Shown here: positions 1-12,184 of the stretch, one piece after another | Position numbering within the stretch: position 1 is the stretch's first letter | Layout: each line of letters opens with the position of its first letter | Assembly: GCA_002706605.1 (NCBI GenBank) | Contig: PALT01000042.1 | Span: forward strand, 1 to 49,969 | Origin: Rhodovulum sp. | GTDB taxonomy: Bacteria > Pseudomonadota > Alphaproteobacteria > Rhodobacterales > Rhodobacteraceae | Direction: 5' to 3' | Length of the DNA stretch: 49,969 nt | Position numbers and translations under genes: made by a program | The notes under the pieces: model-generated | Databases searched by the model: none | What the model saw: only the letters and a program-made list of their open reading frames with translations | What the model was told of the DNA's origin: nothing

Positions 1-253
<253 letters not shown>

Positions 254-271
254 GCCGGCGCGAATTACCCC

Positions 272-1189
272 CTAGGCGGGCAGGAACGACCCGTTTTGCG
301 CGGCGATAAAGTCGTGCACGGTGCGGCCCGCTTGGGTCAGGGGCATGTCCTCATGGTGCAGCAAAAACCATTGCCGCACGAGGGGCAGCCCCGCCACCGG
401 CAGTTCCACCAAGCGTCCGGCGGCCAGTTCATCGGTCACCGTATGACGTGAGATCAGCGCAAGCCCGAGCCCCGCCATCACCGCCTGTTTGATCGTCTCG
501 TTCGAGCCCAGCTCAACCGTCTTATAGGGACGCCCCTGCCCCACGCGGTCCAGATAGCGCGCCATCAGGATACGGGTGCCCGAGCCCTCTTCGCGCGACA
601 GGATGGTTTCATCCAGCAGATCATCGGTGGGCACCTCGGCCATTTGCGCCAGACGGTGTTCGGGCGGCGCGATCATGACATGGGGGTGCTGACCAAGAGG
701 AACCGAGACGACCGGCGGCATCCGCGGCGGTCGGCCCATGATCGCCAGATCAAGCGCGCGGTTCTGCAACCACCCCAGAACCAGATCACGGTTGCCGACC
801 TTCATCACCACCTCAATCCGTGGAAACGCCTTTTGCAGGCGCGCCACCAGACCGGGGGCGAAATATTTGCCCGTCGACACCACGCCCAGTACCACCTGAC
901 CCTCTTTGCCCTCGTTCAGGGCGCGCACATGCTGGGCACAGGACCCAAGGGTCGAATCGATGGCGCGCGCGGCCTCCAGAACTGTCTGCCCCTGAAGGGT
1001 CAATTTGGGCGACGCCCCGCTGCGATCCAGCAACTTGCAGTCGAAATTCTGCTCCAAAAGACGGAGCTGCGTATGTACGGCAGGGGGTGTCAGACCCAAA
1101 AGTTGGGCCGCCTGCGTTATCGAGCCGCAGTCTGTTACCGCAATCAAAGCGCGTAACTGTTTGAAAGATATAGCTGCGCTGTTTGCCAT
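272..1189 (-). CDS. cbbR: CbbR, LysR-type regulator of the Calvin cycle operon
   Basis: This is a 305-residue LysR-family protein. A winged helix-turn-helix lies at about residues 9-67 (FKQLRALIAV, then GSITQAAQLLGL), followed by a LysR substrate-binding domain from about 95 to 300. It is divergently transcribed from cbbF across an AT-rich gap of 103 bases, the classic position of CbbR. CbbR proteins activate cbb operons in response to metabolites such as RuBP or ATP/NADPH (family knowledge). The start ATG at 1189 has no obvious Shine-Dalgarno sequence but is the only sensible start before the HTH. The specific assignment rests on neighbourhood; the LysR family itself is certain. Confidence 0.9.
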   Translation of the reverse strand: MANSAAISFKQLRALIAVTDCGSITQAAQLLGLTPPAVHTQLRLLEQNFDCKLLDRSGASPKLTLQGQTVLEAARAIDSTLGSCAQHVRALNEGKEGQVVLGVVSTGKYFAPGLVARLQKAFPRIEVVMKVGNRDLVLGWLQNRALDLAIMGRPPRMPPVVSVPLGQHPHVMIAPPEHRLAQMAEVPTDDLLDETILSREEGSGTRILMARYLDRVGQGRPYKTVELGSNETIKQAVMAGLGLALISRHTVTDELAAGRLVELPVAGLPLVRQWFLLHHEDMPLTQAGRTVHDFIAAQNGSFLPA

Positions 1190-1292
1190 TTATTTTTATT
1201 TAATCGACATTACACCTTATTAAATTTCTTATTCCCTAAATTTTCGACAATTTCAATCCCGTAGCCCACCTCGGGCCACATGGGAGGAAAAC
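1190..1292. promoter_or_regulatory. Divergent cbbR-cbbF promoter region
   Basis: The 103-base gap between the two start codons is strongly AT-rich from about 1190 to 1255, unlike the surrounding GC-rich DNA. It contains several TTA/TAA half-sites of the kind LysR proteins bind, for example around 1218-1238, and two TCGACA(A)TT-like words near 1204 and 1244. The cbbF ribosome binding site GGGAGGAAA lies at 1282-1290. The CbbR sites themselves are inferred from position and composition, not from a firm consensus match. Confidence 0.6.
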
Positions 1293-2300
1293 ATGAAAAG
1301 CTGCGTCACGATCGACAGATCGCCGCATATCCCGTCCGATCTGTCGGCGGTGATGGGGGCGCTTGCCGCCGTGGGGGCGGAACTGTCTCGCACTATTCAA
1401 CGGGGGCCGCTGGGTGGATCGCTGGCCGATGAGGTTGGCACCAACACCGATGGCGACGGACAAAAGGCGCTGGACGTTCTGGCCGATGATGCCTTTGCCG
1501 CGAAACTGGGTCCTGCGGGGGTGCGCTTTTATGCCTCCGAAGAACAGGAAGACGTGGTTGAGCTGAACCCTGAGGGTGCGTTCGCTCTGGCCATTGATCC
1601 GCTGGACGGCTCGTCCAACATCGACGCCAACGTGTCGATCGGCACGATCTTTTCGATCTTTGACGCCAAGGACACCGGTCTGGCCAGCGTGCTGCGCCCA
1701 ACGGACGAACAACGCGCAGGCGGCTATATCATCTATGGCCCGCAGACGATGATGATCGTCACCTTTGGCAACGGCGTGCAGGCATACCTATTGGACCCTG
1801 ACACGCGGGAATGGACACTCACGGACGCCGAAATGCGCGTGCCGGAAACCTCGCGCGAGTTCGCGATCAACGCGTCGAACTATCGCCACTGGGACAAACC
1901 GGTCCGTGCCTATATCGACGACTGTCTGGCCGGTGCCGAGGGGCCGCGCGCACAGAATTTCAACATGCGCTGGGTGGCCTCTCTGGTCGCGGAAACCCAC
2001 CGCATCCTAAGCCGCGGTGGCGTGTTCCTGTATCCGGGCGACGGGCGGGACGGCTATGAAAACGGGCGTTTGCGCATGATCTATGAATGCGCGCCCATCG
2101 CCTTTGTCATCACACAGGCCGGTGGCGGCGCGACGGACGGGTCCGACCCGATCCTTGGCCAGACCGCCCCTGCCCTGCATGCGCGCACGCCCTTTATTTT
2201 CGGGTCAACCCACAAGGTCGCACGCGTCGCCGCCTATTACGATCTACCCGAGCATGAGGTCTCGGCCCTGTTTGGAAATCGCGGATTATTCCGCGCCTGA
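1293..2300 (+). CDS. cbbF: Fructose-1,6-bisphosphatase class I (CbbF)
   Basis: A 335-residue class I FBPase. It hydrolyses fructose-1,6-bisphosphate, and in proteobacterial cbb operons usually sedoheptulose-1,7-bisphosphate too, to regenerate RuBP. The metal-binding signature [10 protein letters not shown] is at about residue 102, preceded by the acidic EEQED near 85. The sugar-phosphate site appears as FNMRW and the motif [14 protein letters not shown] in the C-terminal third. A strong GGGAGGAAA ribosome site precedes the ATG. It is the first gene of the operon and ends 13 bases before cbbP. Confidence 0.96.
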   Translation: MKSCVTIDRSPHIPSDLSAVMGALAAVGAELSRTIQRGPLGGSLADEVGTNTDGDGQKALDVLADDAFAAKLGPAGVRFYASEEQEDVVELNPEGAFALAIDPLDGSSNIDANVSIGTIFSIFDAKDTGLASVLRPTDEQRAGGYIIYGPQTMMIVTFGNGVQAYLLDPDTREWTLTDAEMRVPETSREFAINASNYRHWDKPVRAYIDDCLAGAEGPRAQNFNMRWVASLVAETHRILSRGGVFLYPGDGRDGYENGRLRMIYECAPIAFVITQAGGGATDGSDPILGQTAPALHARTPFIFGSTHKVARVAAYYDLPEHEVSALFGNRGLFRA

Positions 2301-2313
2301 GGAATTCGAAAAA

Positions 2314-3186
2314 ATGAGCAAGAAACACCCCATCATCTCGGTGACGGGCTCGTCTGGTGCGGGCACCTCGACCGTAAAACACACATTTGACCAGATCTTT
2401 CGCCGCGAAGGCGTCAAGGCCGTGTCGATCGAGGGCGATGCCTTTCACCGCTATAACCGCGCCGACATGAAGGCCGAGCTTGAACGCCGGTATGCCGAGG
2501 GCGACCAGACCTTTAGCCACTTTAGCTATGAGGCCAATGAACTGGGTGAGCTAGAGCGCTTGTTCCGCGAATACGGCGAAACCGGTCAGGGCAAAACCCG
2601 CCATTACGTCCATGACGATGACGAGGCCCGCAAATACGGCGTCGCGCCGGGGCACTTCACCGGCTGGAGCGCATTTGATACCGACAGCGACCTGTTGTTC
2701 TACGAGGGCCTGCACGGCGCGGTGGTGAATGACGAGGTCAACATCGCCAAACATGCGGACCTGAAAATCGGGGTTGTTCCGGTCATAAACCTGGAATGGA
2801 TCCAGAAAATCCACCGTGACCGCGCCAGCCGTGGCTATTCGACCGAGGCCGTCACCGACACGATCCTGCGCCGGATGCACGCCTATGTGCACTGCATCTG
2901 CCCGCAGTTCACCCAGACCGACATCAACTTTCAACGGGTGCCGGTGGTGGACACGTCCAACCCGCTGGTCGCGCGCTGGATCCCCACCCCAGACGAGAGC
3001 CTTGTGGTCATCCGCTTTGCCAACCCGCGCGGCATCGATTTTAGCTATCTGACCTCGATGATCCACGACAGCTGGATGAGCCGCGCCAATTCCATCGTCA
3101 TTCCGGGCGGCAAGGCCGATCTGGCAATGCAACTGATCCTGACACCGATGATCGACCGTCTGGTGTCCGAAGCGCGCCGCGCCTGA
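2314..3186 (+). CDS. cbbP: Phosphoribulokinase (CbbP)
   Basis: Makes ribulose-1,5-bisphosphate from ribulose-5-phosphate and ATP, the step specific to the Calvin cycle. The protein is 290 residues, the usual size of the proteobacterial octameric type. The P-loop GSSGAGTST occupies residues 12-20. The frame stays open upstream to 2083, but that stretch overlaps cbbF; the ATG at 2314 gives the expected N-terminus [11 protein letters not shown]. It lies between cbbF and cbbT in a head-to-tail operon. Confidence 0.96.
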   Translation: MSKKHPIISVTGSSGAGTSTVKHTFDQIFRREGVKAVSIEGDAFHRYNRADMKAELERRYAEGDQTFSHFSYEANELGELERLFREYGETGQGKTRHYVHDDDEARKYGVAPGHFTGWSAFDTDSDLLFYEGLHGAVVNDEVNIAKHADLKIGVVPVINLEWIQKIHRDRASRGYSTEAVTDTILRRMHAYVHCICPQFTQTDINFQRVPVVDTSNPLVARWIPTPDESLVVIRFANPRGIDFSYLTSMIHDSWMSRANSIVIPGGKADLAMQLILTPMIDRLVSEARRA

Positions 3187-3202
3187 GCCAAAGGGGACCG
3201 TC

Positions 3203-5194
3203 ATGAAAGACCTGACCACCAGAACGGCCACTGAAATCCAGATGGCAAACGCCATCCGCGCCCTGACCATGGACGCGGTCGAGGCCGCCCAATCGGGCCA
3301 CCCGGGCATGCCGATGGGCATGGCGGATGTGGCGGCGGTGCTGTTCAACCGCTTTGTCAACGTGGACCCGTCTGCGCCCAAATGGGCGGACCGCGACCGC
3401 TTTGTCCTCAGTGCGGGGCATGGGTCCATGCTGGTCTATGCGATCAACCATATGCTGGGCTATCGCGATATGGACATGGATCAGCTGCGCAATTTCCGCC
3501 AGTTCGGCGCGCGCACCGCTGGTCACCCCGAATACGGCCATGCCGACGGGATTGAGGTCACGACCGGTCCCCTTGGCCAAGGGATTTCCACCGCCGTCGG
3601 CATGGCCTTGGCCGAGCGGATGATGCAGGCGCGCTATGGCGACGATCTGGTCGATCACTATACCTATGTGATTGCCGGCGATGGCTGTTTGATGGAGGGG
3701 ATCAGCCACGAAGCGATTGATTTCGCCGGGCATCTTGGCCTTGGCCGTCTGATCGTTCTGTGGGACGACAACCGCATCACCATCGACGGGGCAACCGATC
3801 TGTCGACCTCGATGGATCAAGGCGCGCGCTTTGCCGCCGCCGGTTGGCATGTGCTGTCCGTGGACGGGCACGATCACGACGCGGTCGGCGCGGCGATTGA
3901 AACCGCCCGTCAGGACCCCCGCCCCACATTGATCGCCTGTCGCACCGATATCGGCCACGGCGCGCCCAACAAACAGGGCACCTCGTCCGTTCACGGTGCC
4001 CCTTTGGGCGCAGATGAAATCGCGGCGGCCCGCGCCGCCCTGAACTGGCCCCATGCACCGTTTGAAATCCCCGCCGAGGTTTATCAGGCGTGGCACGATG
4101 TGGCCGAACGCGGCCATCAGGCGCGCACCGCATGGGATCAACGTCTGAAGTCCAGCGCCAAGCGCGCCCAGTTCGACGCCGCCCACGCGCCCGTCGATCC
4201 GGTAACCCTGCGCACGGCGGTGGCTGATTATGTGACGACCCTCTGTGCCCAGCGCCCCAAGGTCGCCACCCGCAAGGCCAGCGAAATGGCCCTGAACGTC
4301 CTGACCGAAATCGTGCCGGACATGATCGGCGGCTCGGCCGACCTGACGGGATCGAACAACACCCGCGCGGGCAGCATGACGCCCGTGTCGGCCACGGATT
4401 ACGGCGCGAATTACGTCCACTACGGCATCCGCGAACACGGCATGGGCGCGGCGATGAACGGCATGGCCCTGCACGGCGGTTTGCGCCCCTATGGCGGCAC
4501 GTTTCTGGTGTTCAGCGACTATTGCCGCCCCGCGATGCGCCTGTCCGCGCTGATGGGCGTGCCGGTGCCCTATGTCATGACGCATGACAGCATCGGTTTG
4601 GGCGAAGACGGCCCGACCCACCAGCCGGTCGAACATCTGGCCAGCCTGCGCGCCATGCCCAACATGTTGGTCATGCGCCCCTGCGACGCGGTTGAAACCG
4701 CTGAGGCCTGGGAGGTCGCGATGACCCAACCCGCACGGCCCAGCACCTTGGCCCTGTCGCGCCAGAACCTGCCGGTGCTGCGCGACGCGGGTGCGCCCAA
4801 GGACAACATGACCGCGCGTGGGGCCTATGTCCTGCGCGAGGCCGAAGGACCGCGCGACATCACCCTGATCGCCACCGGGTCCGAGGTCGAAATCGCCATC
4901 GACGCAGCCGAGGATCTGGCGGTCGAGGGCATCCAAGCGGCCGTGGTTTCGGCCCCCTGTTTCGAACTGTTCGCGGATCAAGACGCGGACTATCGCGCCA
5001 AGGTTCTGGGCACCGCCCCGCGTATCGGGGTTGAGGCCGCGATCCGGCAAGGCTGGGACGCGATGCTGCGCAGTGATGACACGTTCATCGGCATGACCGG
5101 TTTCGGGGCGTCGGCCCCTGCGGCGCAGCTCTATCAGCACTTTGGCATCACCTCTGCGGCCGTCATCAACGCGGCCCGCGCCTATCTGTCATAA
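3203..5194 (+). CDS. cbbT: Transketolase (CbbT)
   Basis: A 663-residue thiamine-diphosphate enzyme that moves two-carbon ketol units between sugar phosphates in the regenerative phase of the cycle. The N-terminal part carries SGHPGMPMG and the ThDP motif starting GDGCLMEG near residue 159 and ending in DDN. The pyrimidine domain carries [12 protein letters not shown] and [16 protein letters not shown]. The length is typical of the family. AAAGGGG precedes the ATG by a few bases. A 680-codon open frame on the opposite strand is a shadow of this gene. Confidence 0.96.
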   Translation: MKDLTTRTATEIQMANAIRALTMDAVEAAQSGHPGMPMGMADVAAVLFNRFVNVDPSAPKWADRDRFVLSAGHGSMLVYAINHMLGYRDMDMDQLRNFRQFGARTAGHPEYGHADGIEVTTGPLGQGISTAVGMALAERMMQARYGDDLVDHYTYVIAGDGCLMEGISHEAIDFAGHLGLGRLIVLWDDNRITIDGATDLSTSMDQGARFAAAGWHVLSVDGHDHDAVGAAIETARQDPRPTLIACRTDIGHGAPNKQGTSSVHGAPLGADEIAAARAALNWPHAPFEIPAEVYQAWHDVAERGHQARTAWDQRLKSSAKRAQFDAAHAPVDPVTLRTAVADYVTTLCAQRPKVATRKASEMALNVLTEIVPDMIGGSADLTGSNNTRAGSMTPVSATDYGANYVHYGIREHGMGAAMNGMALHGGLRPYGGTFLVFSDYCRPAMRLSALMGVPVPYVMTHDSIGLGEDGPTHQPVEHLASLRAMPNMLVMRPCDAVETAEAWEVAMTQPARPSTLALSRQNLPVLRDAGAPKDNMTARGAYVLREAEGPRDITLIATGSEVEIAIDAAEDLAVEGIQAAVVSAPCFELFADQDADYRAKVLGTAPRIGVEAAIRQGWDAMLRSDDTFIGMTGFGASAPAAQLYQHFGITSAAVINAARAYLS

Positions 5195-5205
5195 GGACCT
5201 CCAGC

Positions 5206-6210
5206 ATGACCATCAAAGTAGCGATCAACGGCTTTGGACGCATCGGACGCAATGTCCTGCGCGCCGTGATTGAAAGCGGACGAAACGACATTGAGGTCGT
5301 GGCGATCAACGACTCGGCCTCGGTCGAAACCAATGCCCACCTGTTGCGGTTCGATAGCGTTCACGGACGTTTCCCGAATGAAATCAAGGTTAAGGGCGAC
5401 ACTCTTGATGTGGGTCGCGGACCGATCTCGTTCACCTCGGACCGCGATCCGACCCGCCTGCCGTGGGACGGGATCGACGTGGCGCTGGAATGTACCGGCG
5501 CGTTCAACTCGCGTGACCGCGCGGCCCTGCATTTCGAGAACGGATCGCAACGCGTGTTGTGTTCGGCCCCCGCGACCAATGCGGACAAGACCATCGTGTT
5601 CGGTGTGAATGACGATGCCCTGACCCGTGATGATCTGGTCGTGTCGAACGCGTCCTGCACCACAAACTGTCTGTCGCCGGTGGCCAAGGTGTTGAACGAC
5701 ACCGTCGGGATCAAGCGCGGGTTCATGACCACGATCCACAGCTATACCAGCGACCAACCCACGCTGGACCGCAACCACACGGATCTCTACCGCGCACGTG
5801 CGGCGGCAGCCAGCATGATCCCCACCTCGACCGGCGCGGCCAAGGCCGTGGGCCTGGTCCTGCCCGAGTTGAACGGCAAGCTGGACGGCGTCGCGATCCG
5901 CGTCCCCACCCCCAACGTGTCCGTGGTTGACCTGACGTTCGAGGCAAACCGCGACACCACCGCTGAGGAAATCAACGAGGCCATGCGCGCCGCCGCCAAT
6001 GGCTCGATGCGCGGGGTGCTGGGCTATACCGACGTGAAGAACGTCAGCTGTGATTTCAACCACGATCCGCATTCGTCGATCTTTCACTGTGATCAGACCA
6101 AGGTCATGGACGGCACCTTTGTGCGCGTCATGGCGTGGTACGACAACGAATGGGGTTTCTCGAACCGGATGGCGGACACCGCAGTGGCGATGGGGCGCTT
6201 TTTGCAATGA
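5206..6210 (+). CDS. gap: Glyceraldehyde-3-phosphate dehydrogenase (type I)
   Basis: A 334-residue phosphorylating GAPDH. The Rossmann motif INGFGRIGRN starts at about residue 6, and the catalytic cysteine is at about residue 151 in SNASCTTNCLSP. C-terminal motifs include TSTGAAKAVG and SWYDNEWG-like AWYDNEWGFSN. In the Calvin direction it reduces 1,3-bisphosphoglycerate. Its place between cbbT and pgk suggests a dedicated cbb copy (cbbG). The stop overlaps the pgk start codon (ATGA), so the two are probably translationally coupled. Cofactor preference cannot be read with confidence. Confidence 0.95.
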   Translation: MTIKVAINGFGRIGRNVLRAVIESGRNDIEVVAINDSASVETNAHLLRFDSVHGRFPNEIKVKGDTLDVGRGPISFTSDRDPTRLPWDGIDVALECTGAFNSRDRAALHFENGSQRVLCSAPATNADKTIVFGVNDDALTRDDLVVSNASCTTNCLSPVAKVLNDTVGIKRGFMTTIHSYTSDQPTLDRNHTDLYRARAAAASMIPTSTGAAKAVGLVLPELNGKLDGVAIRVPTPNVSVVDLTFEANRDTTAEEINEAMRAAANGSMRGVLGYTDVKNVSCDFNHDPHSSIFHCDQTKVMDGTFVRVMAWYDNEWGFSNRMADTAVAMGRFLQ

Positions 6211-7412
6211 GCATCACCGCCATCACAGACATGGACGTCGCGGGCAAAACCCTTGTGGTGCGCGCCGACCTGAACGTCCCCCTGCAGGACGGCAAGGTCA
6301 GCGACGCCACCCGCATCACCCGCTTTGCCGCCGGTATGCTGCCGTTGCTGGAACGGGGGGCGCGTTTGGTCATCCTGTCGCATCTCGGCCGTCCCAAGGG
6401 CGAATTGAACCCCGCCTTTTCCCTGATCCAGGTGCGCGATGCCTTGGCCCAGGCCCTGGGCCGCGACGTGGCCTTTTGCGAGACCTCCGCCGGTCCGACC
6501 GCCGAACATGCCGCGCGAGCCCTTGCCGACGGTCAGGTGCTGTTGTGCGAAAACCTGCGCTTTGAACCGGGCGAGGAACGCAAAGACATGACCCTTGCGC
6601 GCCAACTGGCCGCGCTTGGCGATATCTATGTGAACGACGCGTTTTCCTGTGCCCACCGCGCCCATGCGTCCACGGCGGCGATTGCCACCCTGATGCCTGC
6701 GGTCGCCGGTCCCCTGTTGATCGAGGAACTAGAGGCCCTGCGCGCCGCTCTGGATGCGCCCAAACGCCCGTCCGTCGCCATTGTCGGCGGGGCCAAAGTG
6801 TCGACCAAGATCGCCGTTCTGGAGCATCTGGTGACACGTCTGCAGGGCGTGATCATCGGCGGCGGCATGGCGAACACGTTCCTTTACGCCAAGGGCGCGG
6901 CGATGGGCAAATCCCTGTGCGAGACCGATCAGATCGACACGGTGCACCGCATTCTGGATCTGGCCAAACAACACGGCTGTGCGGTCCACCTGCCCGATGA
7001 CGTTGTGATCGCGCGCGAATTTGCCGCCGGTGCCGCGCATCAGGTTGTACCGTGGGACGCCTGCCCGCCGGACGCGATGATCTTGGACGCAGGTCCGAAA
7101 TCCGTCGCGGGGTTCGAGGGCGTGATCGCAGGCGCGAAAACCGTGCTGTGGAACGGCCCGCTGGGCGCGTTCGAAATCCCGCCTTTTGACACCGGCACGG
7201 TGCGTCTTGCGCGCACAGCGGCCGAACTGACCCGCGCGGGTCTGTGCACCAGCGTTGCGGGCGGCGGGGACACCGTGGCCGCCCTGAACGCGGCCGGTGC
7301 CACCGAAAGTTTCTCGTATGTGTCCACCGCCGGTGGCGCATTTCTGGAATGGCTGGAGGGGCGTGTCCTCCCCGGTATCGCGGCGCTGGAACGCGCCCAA
7401 GAAGCCGCCTGA
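6207..7412 (+). CDS. pgk: Phosphoglycerate kinase (CbbK)
   Basis: A 401-residue monomeric kinase of 3-phosphoglycerate, supplying 1,3-bisphosphoglycerate to GAPDH. Visible motifs are [10 protein letters not shown] near the N-terminus, [17 protein letters not shown] (hinge and nucleotide site), NGPLGAFE and GGGDTVAAL near the end. The open frame extends upstream into gap, but the ATG at 6207 gives a family-length protein and overlaps the gap stop by ATGA. Its presence inside the operon makes the CO2-fixing route independent of a glycolytic pgk elsewhere (inference). Confidence 0.96.
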   Translation: MSITAITDMDVAGKTLVVRADLNVPLQDGKVSDATRITRFAAGMLPLLERGARLVILSHLGRPKGELNPAFSLIQVRDALAQALGRDVAFCETSAGPTAEHAARALADGQVLLCENLRFEPGEERKDMTLARQLAALGDIYVNDAFSCAHRAHASTAAIATLMPAVAGPLLIEELEALRAALDAPKRPSVAIVGGAKVSTKIAVLEHLVTRLQGVIIGGGMANTFLYAKGAAMGKSLCETDQIDTVHRILDLAKQHGCAVHLPDDVVIAREFAAGAAHQVVPWDACPPDAMILDAGPKSVAGFEGVIAGAKTVLWNGPLGAFEIPPFDTGTVRLARTAAELTRAGLCTSVAGGGDTVAALNAAGATESFSYVSTAGGAFLEWLEGRVLPGIAALERAQEAA

Positions 7413-7423
7413 GGGAGGAAACC

Positions 7424-10010
<2,587 letters not shown>

Positions 10011-10021
10011 GGAGACCAAAG

Positions 10022-10411
10022 ATGCGTATCACTCAGGGATGCTTTTCGTTTCTGCCCGATCTGGACGACGCCCAGATCACGGCGCAGGTGGAATATTGTC
10101 TGCAGAATGAATGGGCAATCGGGATCGAATACACCGACGATCCCCACCCCCGGAACACCTATTGGGAAATGTGGGGCCATCCGATGTTCGATCTGCGCGA
10201 CGCCAAGGGCGCGATGATGGAACTGGACGATTGCCGCAAGGTGCATGGCGACAAGTACATCCGCATCAACGCCTTCGAGGACGAGCGCGGCATTGAATCA
10301 GTGCAGATGTCCTTCATCGTGAACCGTCCCAAGGACGAGCCGAGCCTGAAGATGACCCGCGTGGATTACGTGGATCGGGCCCAGAAATACGCGTGGGACG
10401 TCGCGCGGTAA
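10022..10411 (+). CDS. cbbS: RuBisCO small subunit, red type (CbbS)
   Basis: A 129-residue small subunit that caps the L8 core to form L8S8. Recognisable segments are MRITQGCFSFLPDLDD at the start, EWAIGIEYTDDPHPRNTYWEMWG, and RINAFEDERGIESVQMSFIV. Red-type small subunits carry a C-terminal extension that fills the central pore (family knowledge), and the tail here after SFIVNRP fits that. It starts 12 bases after cbbL behind AAGGAGACCAAAG. Confidence 0.97.
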   Translation: MRITQGCFSFLPDLDDAQITAQVEYCLQNEWAIGIEYTDDPHPRNTYWEMWGHPMFDLRDAKGAMMELDDCRKVHGDKYIRINAFEDERGIESVQMSFIVNRPKDEPSLKMTRVDYVDRAQKYAWDVAR

Positions 10412-10421
10412 CAAAACGGAG

Positions 10422-10441
10422 CCGGGGGGCCAGCCCCCCGG
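10422..10441. terminator. GC-rich hairpin between cbbS and cbbX
   Basis: CCGGGGGG at 10422-10429 pairs perfectly with CCCCCCGG at 10434-10441 around a 4-base loop. No T-run follows, so it may act as an RNA stabiliser or partial terminator after the highly expressed cbbLS genes rather than as a classical terminator. It abuts the dispersed intergenic motif at 10450-10471. Confidence 0.6.
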
Positions 10442-10449
10442 TCCCCCCG

Positions 10450-10471
10450 GAGTATTTCGGCCAAGATGAAA
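10450..10471 (+). repeat. Copy 1 of a dispersed intergenic motif
   Basis: The 22-base word from GAGTATTT to GATGAAA matches 20 of 22 bases with the reverse complement of 31926-31947. Here it follows a C/G hairpin directly; the second copy lies in a convergent intergenic gap. From memory, similar words recur in Rhodobacterales genomes between genes. Confidence 0.75.
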
Positions 10472-10480
10472 GGACAGGCG

Positions 10481-11422
10481 ATGGGCGCGGATGGTGATGT
10501 GATGGAGACGGCGGCAGTTCCGGCAACGGTGGATTTGGCAGCCGAGTATCAGAGTTCGGGCGTTGCGGAGATTCTGGACGAGTTGGACCGGGAGTTGATC
10601 GGGCTTGAGCCGGTCAAGGAGCGCATTCGCGAGACGGCGGCGTTGTTGTTGGTGGATCGGGCACGGCGTCAGATGGGTCTGAGCCAAGAGACGCCAACGC
10701 TGCACATGAGTTTTAGCGGCAATCCGGGCACGGGGAAGACCACGGTTGCACTGAAGATGGCCGGGTTGCTGCATCGGTTGGGCTATGTGCGCAAGGGGCA
10801 TCTGGTCAGTGTGACGCGCGATGATCTGGTGGGGCAATACATCGGGCACACCGCCCCCAAGACCAAGGACGTTTTGAAAAAGGCGATGGGCGGCGTGTTG
10901 TTCATCGACGAGGCCTATTACCTGTATCGTCCTGATAACGAACGTGATTACGGGCAGGAAGCGATTGAGATCCTGTTGCAGGTGATGGAGAACAACCGCG
11001 ACGATCTGGTGGTCATCATGGCCGGATATGCCGACCGGATGGACAAGTTTTTCAGCGCGAACCCCGGGTTCCGGTCGCGGATCGCGCATCACATCGAGTT
11101 TCCCGATTATCGCGATGACGAGTTGTTGGAAATCTCGCGTCAGATGTTGGCGGATCAGAATTACCATCTGAGCGCAGAGGCCGAGGCGGCGTTGGACGAG
11201 TATATCGCGCTGCGCCGTGGGCAGCCGCACTTTGCCAATGCCCGCTCTTTGCGCAATGCGTTGGACCGTGCGCGCTTGCGTCAGGCGAACCGGCTGTTTA
11301 CCAGTGCCTCAGGCCCGCTGGATGCGGTTGCGCTGAGCACGATTGAGGCCAGCGACATTCGGGCCAGCCGCGTATTCAAAGGGGGGTTGGATGTGGACCG
11401 CCCCACCCCGCAAGGAGACTGA
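10481..11422 (+). CDS. cbbX: CbbX, AAA+ red-type RuBisCO activase
   Basis: About 313 residues. Walker [10 protein letters not shown], Walker [11 protein letters not shown] and the arginine-finger region NPGFRSRI show the AAA+ fold. CbbX pulls on the C-terminus of red-type large subunits to release inhibitory sugar phosphates and is RuBP-activated (family knowledge). Start choice: an in-frame ATG at 10466 lies inside the dispersed intergenic motif, whereas the ATG at 10481 has AGGA at 10471-10474 at good spacing, so 10481 is preferred. It is followed 2 bases later by cbbE. Confidence 0.95.
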   Translation: MGADGDVMETAAVPATVDLAAEYQSSGVAEILDELDRELIGLEPVKERIRETAALLLVDRARRQMGLSQETPTLHMSFSGNPGTGKTTVALKMAGLLHRLGYVRKGHLVSVTRDDLVGQYIGHTAPKTKDVLKKAMGGVLFIDEAYYLYRPDNERDYGQEAIEILLQVMENNRDDLVVIMAGYADRMDKFFSANPGFRSRIAHHIEFPDYRDDELLEISRQMLADQNYHLSAEAEAALDEYIALRRGQPHFANARSLRNALDRARLRQANRLFTSASGPLDAVALSTIEASDIRASRVFKGGLDVDRPTPQGD

Positions 11423-11424
11423 CC

Positions 11425-12117
11425 ATGAGCTTTGACCGTTCCATCAAGATCGCGCCGTCGATCCTGTCTGCGGATTTTGCGAACTTTGGCCAAGAGATCG
11501 AGGCCATCGAGGCCGAGGGCTGTGATTGGGTGCATGTGGATGTGATGGACGGGCATTTCGTGCCGAACCTGACCTTTGGCCCGCCCCTGTGCGCAGCGAT
11601 CCGCAAGCACATCAAGACCGTGATGGACGTGCATTTGATGATCGCGCCGGTGGACCCCTATATTCAGGCCTATGCCGATGCGGGTGCCGATGTGATCACC
11701 GCCCATGTCGAGGCGGGGCCGCACACGCATCGCACCATGCAGGCGATCCGCGCCGCAGGGTGCAAGGCGGGTCTGGCGTTGAACCCCGGCACGCCGGTTG
11801 AGAGCGTGAACTATCTTCTGGATATGGTCGATCTGATCTGTGTGATGACCGTAAACCCCGGTTTTGGCGGGCAAAAGTTCATCCACAGCCAGGTCGAAAA
11901 GGTTCGCAAGCTGCGCGCGATGATCGGTGATCGTCCGATCCATATCGAGATCGACGGCGGTGTGACGCCCGAGACCGCGCCGTTGGTGGCCGCGGCGGGG
12001 GCCGATGTTCTGGTCGCAGGTTCTGGCGTGTTCAAGGGTGGCTCGGTCCAGAACCCCGCGCCCTATGGCGAGAACATCCGCGCCATTCGTGCCGCGGCGG
12101 AAAACGCGGTGGGATGA
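11425..12117 (+). CDS. cbbE: Ribulose-phosphate 3-epimerase (CbbE)
   Basis: A 230-residue TIM-barrel enzyme converting xylulose-5-phosphate to ribulose-5-phosphate for phosphoribulokinase. Signatures in order are ILSADFANFGQEI, HVDVMDGHFVPNLT, MDVHLMI, MTVNPGFGGQKF and IEIDGGV. It starts behind AAGGAGACTGACC, 2 bases after cbbX, and closes the block of Calvin enzymes. The next gene has its own 5' region with a candidate operator, so the cbb operon may end here, although no terminator hairpin is evident. Confidence 0.96.
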   Translation: MSFDRSIKIAPSILSADFANFGQEIEAIEAEGCDWVHVDVMDGHFVPNLTFGPPLCAAIRKHIKTVMDVHLMIAPVDPYIQAYADAGADVITAHVEAGPHTHRTMQAIRAAGCKAGLALNPGTPVESVNYLLDMVDLICVMTVNPGFGGQKFIHSQVEKVRKLRAMIGDRPIHIEIDGGVTPETAPLVAAAGADVLVAGSGVFKGGSVQNPAPYGENIRAIRAAAENAVG

Positions 12118-12132
12118 ATTTCATAGCGCATC

Positions 12133-12152
12133 ATATTCATTTTTCTGTATGT
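12133..12152. promoter_or_regulatory. Candidate SoxR-type operator before the MBL-fold gene
   Basis: ATATTC-N8-GTATGT lies 33 bases upstream of the preferred MBL-fold start, in an AT-rich patch. It resembles the palindrome before soxC (ATATTC-N8-GAATAT), matching 10 of the 12 arm bases, and shares ATATT-N10-TATGT with the soxS-soxV site. Function as an operator is inferred from sequence similarity only. Confidence 0.4.
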
Positions 12153-12184
12153 ATCTAGCAGACAGAACACGTGGAGGAGTGATG

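Noticed and set aside
3098-5140. 680-codon open frame on the minus strand
   Set aside because: It lies wholly opposite cbbT. The predicted protein is rich in Gly, His and Arg without domains, as expected for the antisense of a GC-rich gene with strong third-position bias.
12005-12184. Upstream extension of the MBL-fold gene into cbbE
   Set aside because: The extension overlaps cbbE in another frame, contains the candidate operator, and would bury the signal peptide. GGAGGAG supports the starts at 12182-12188.
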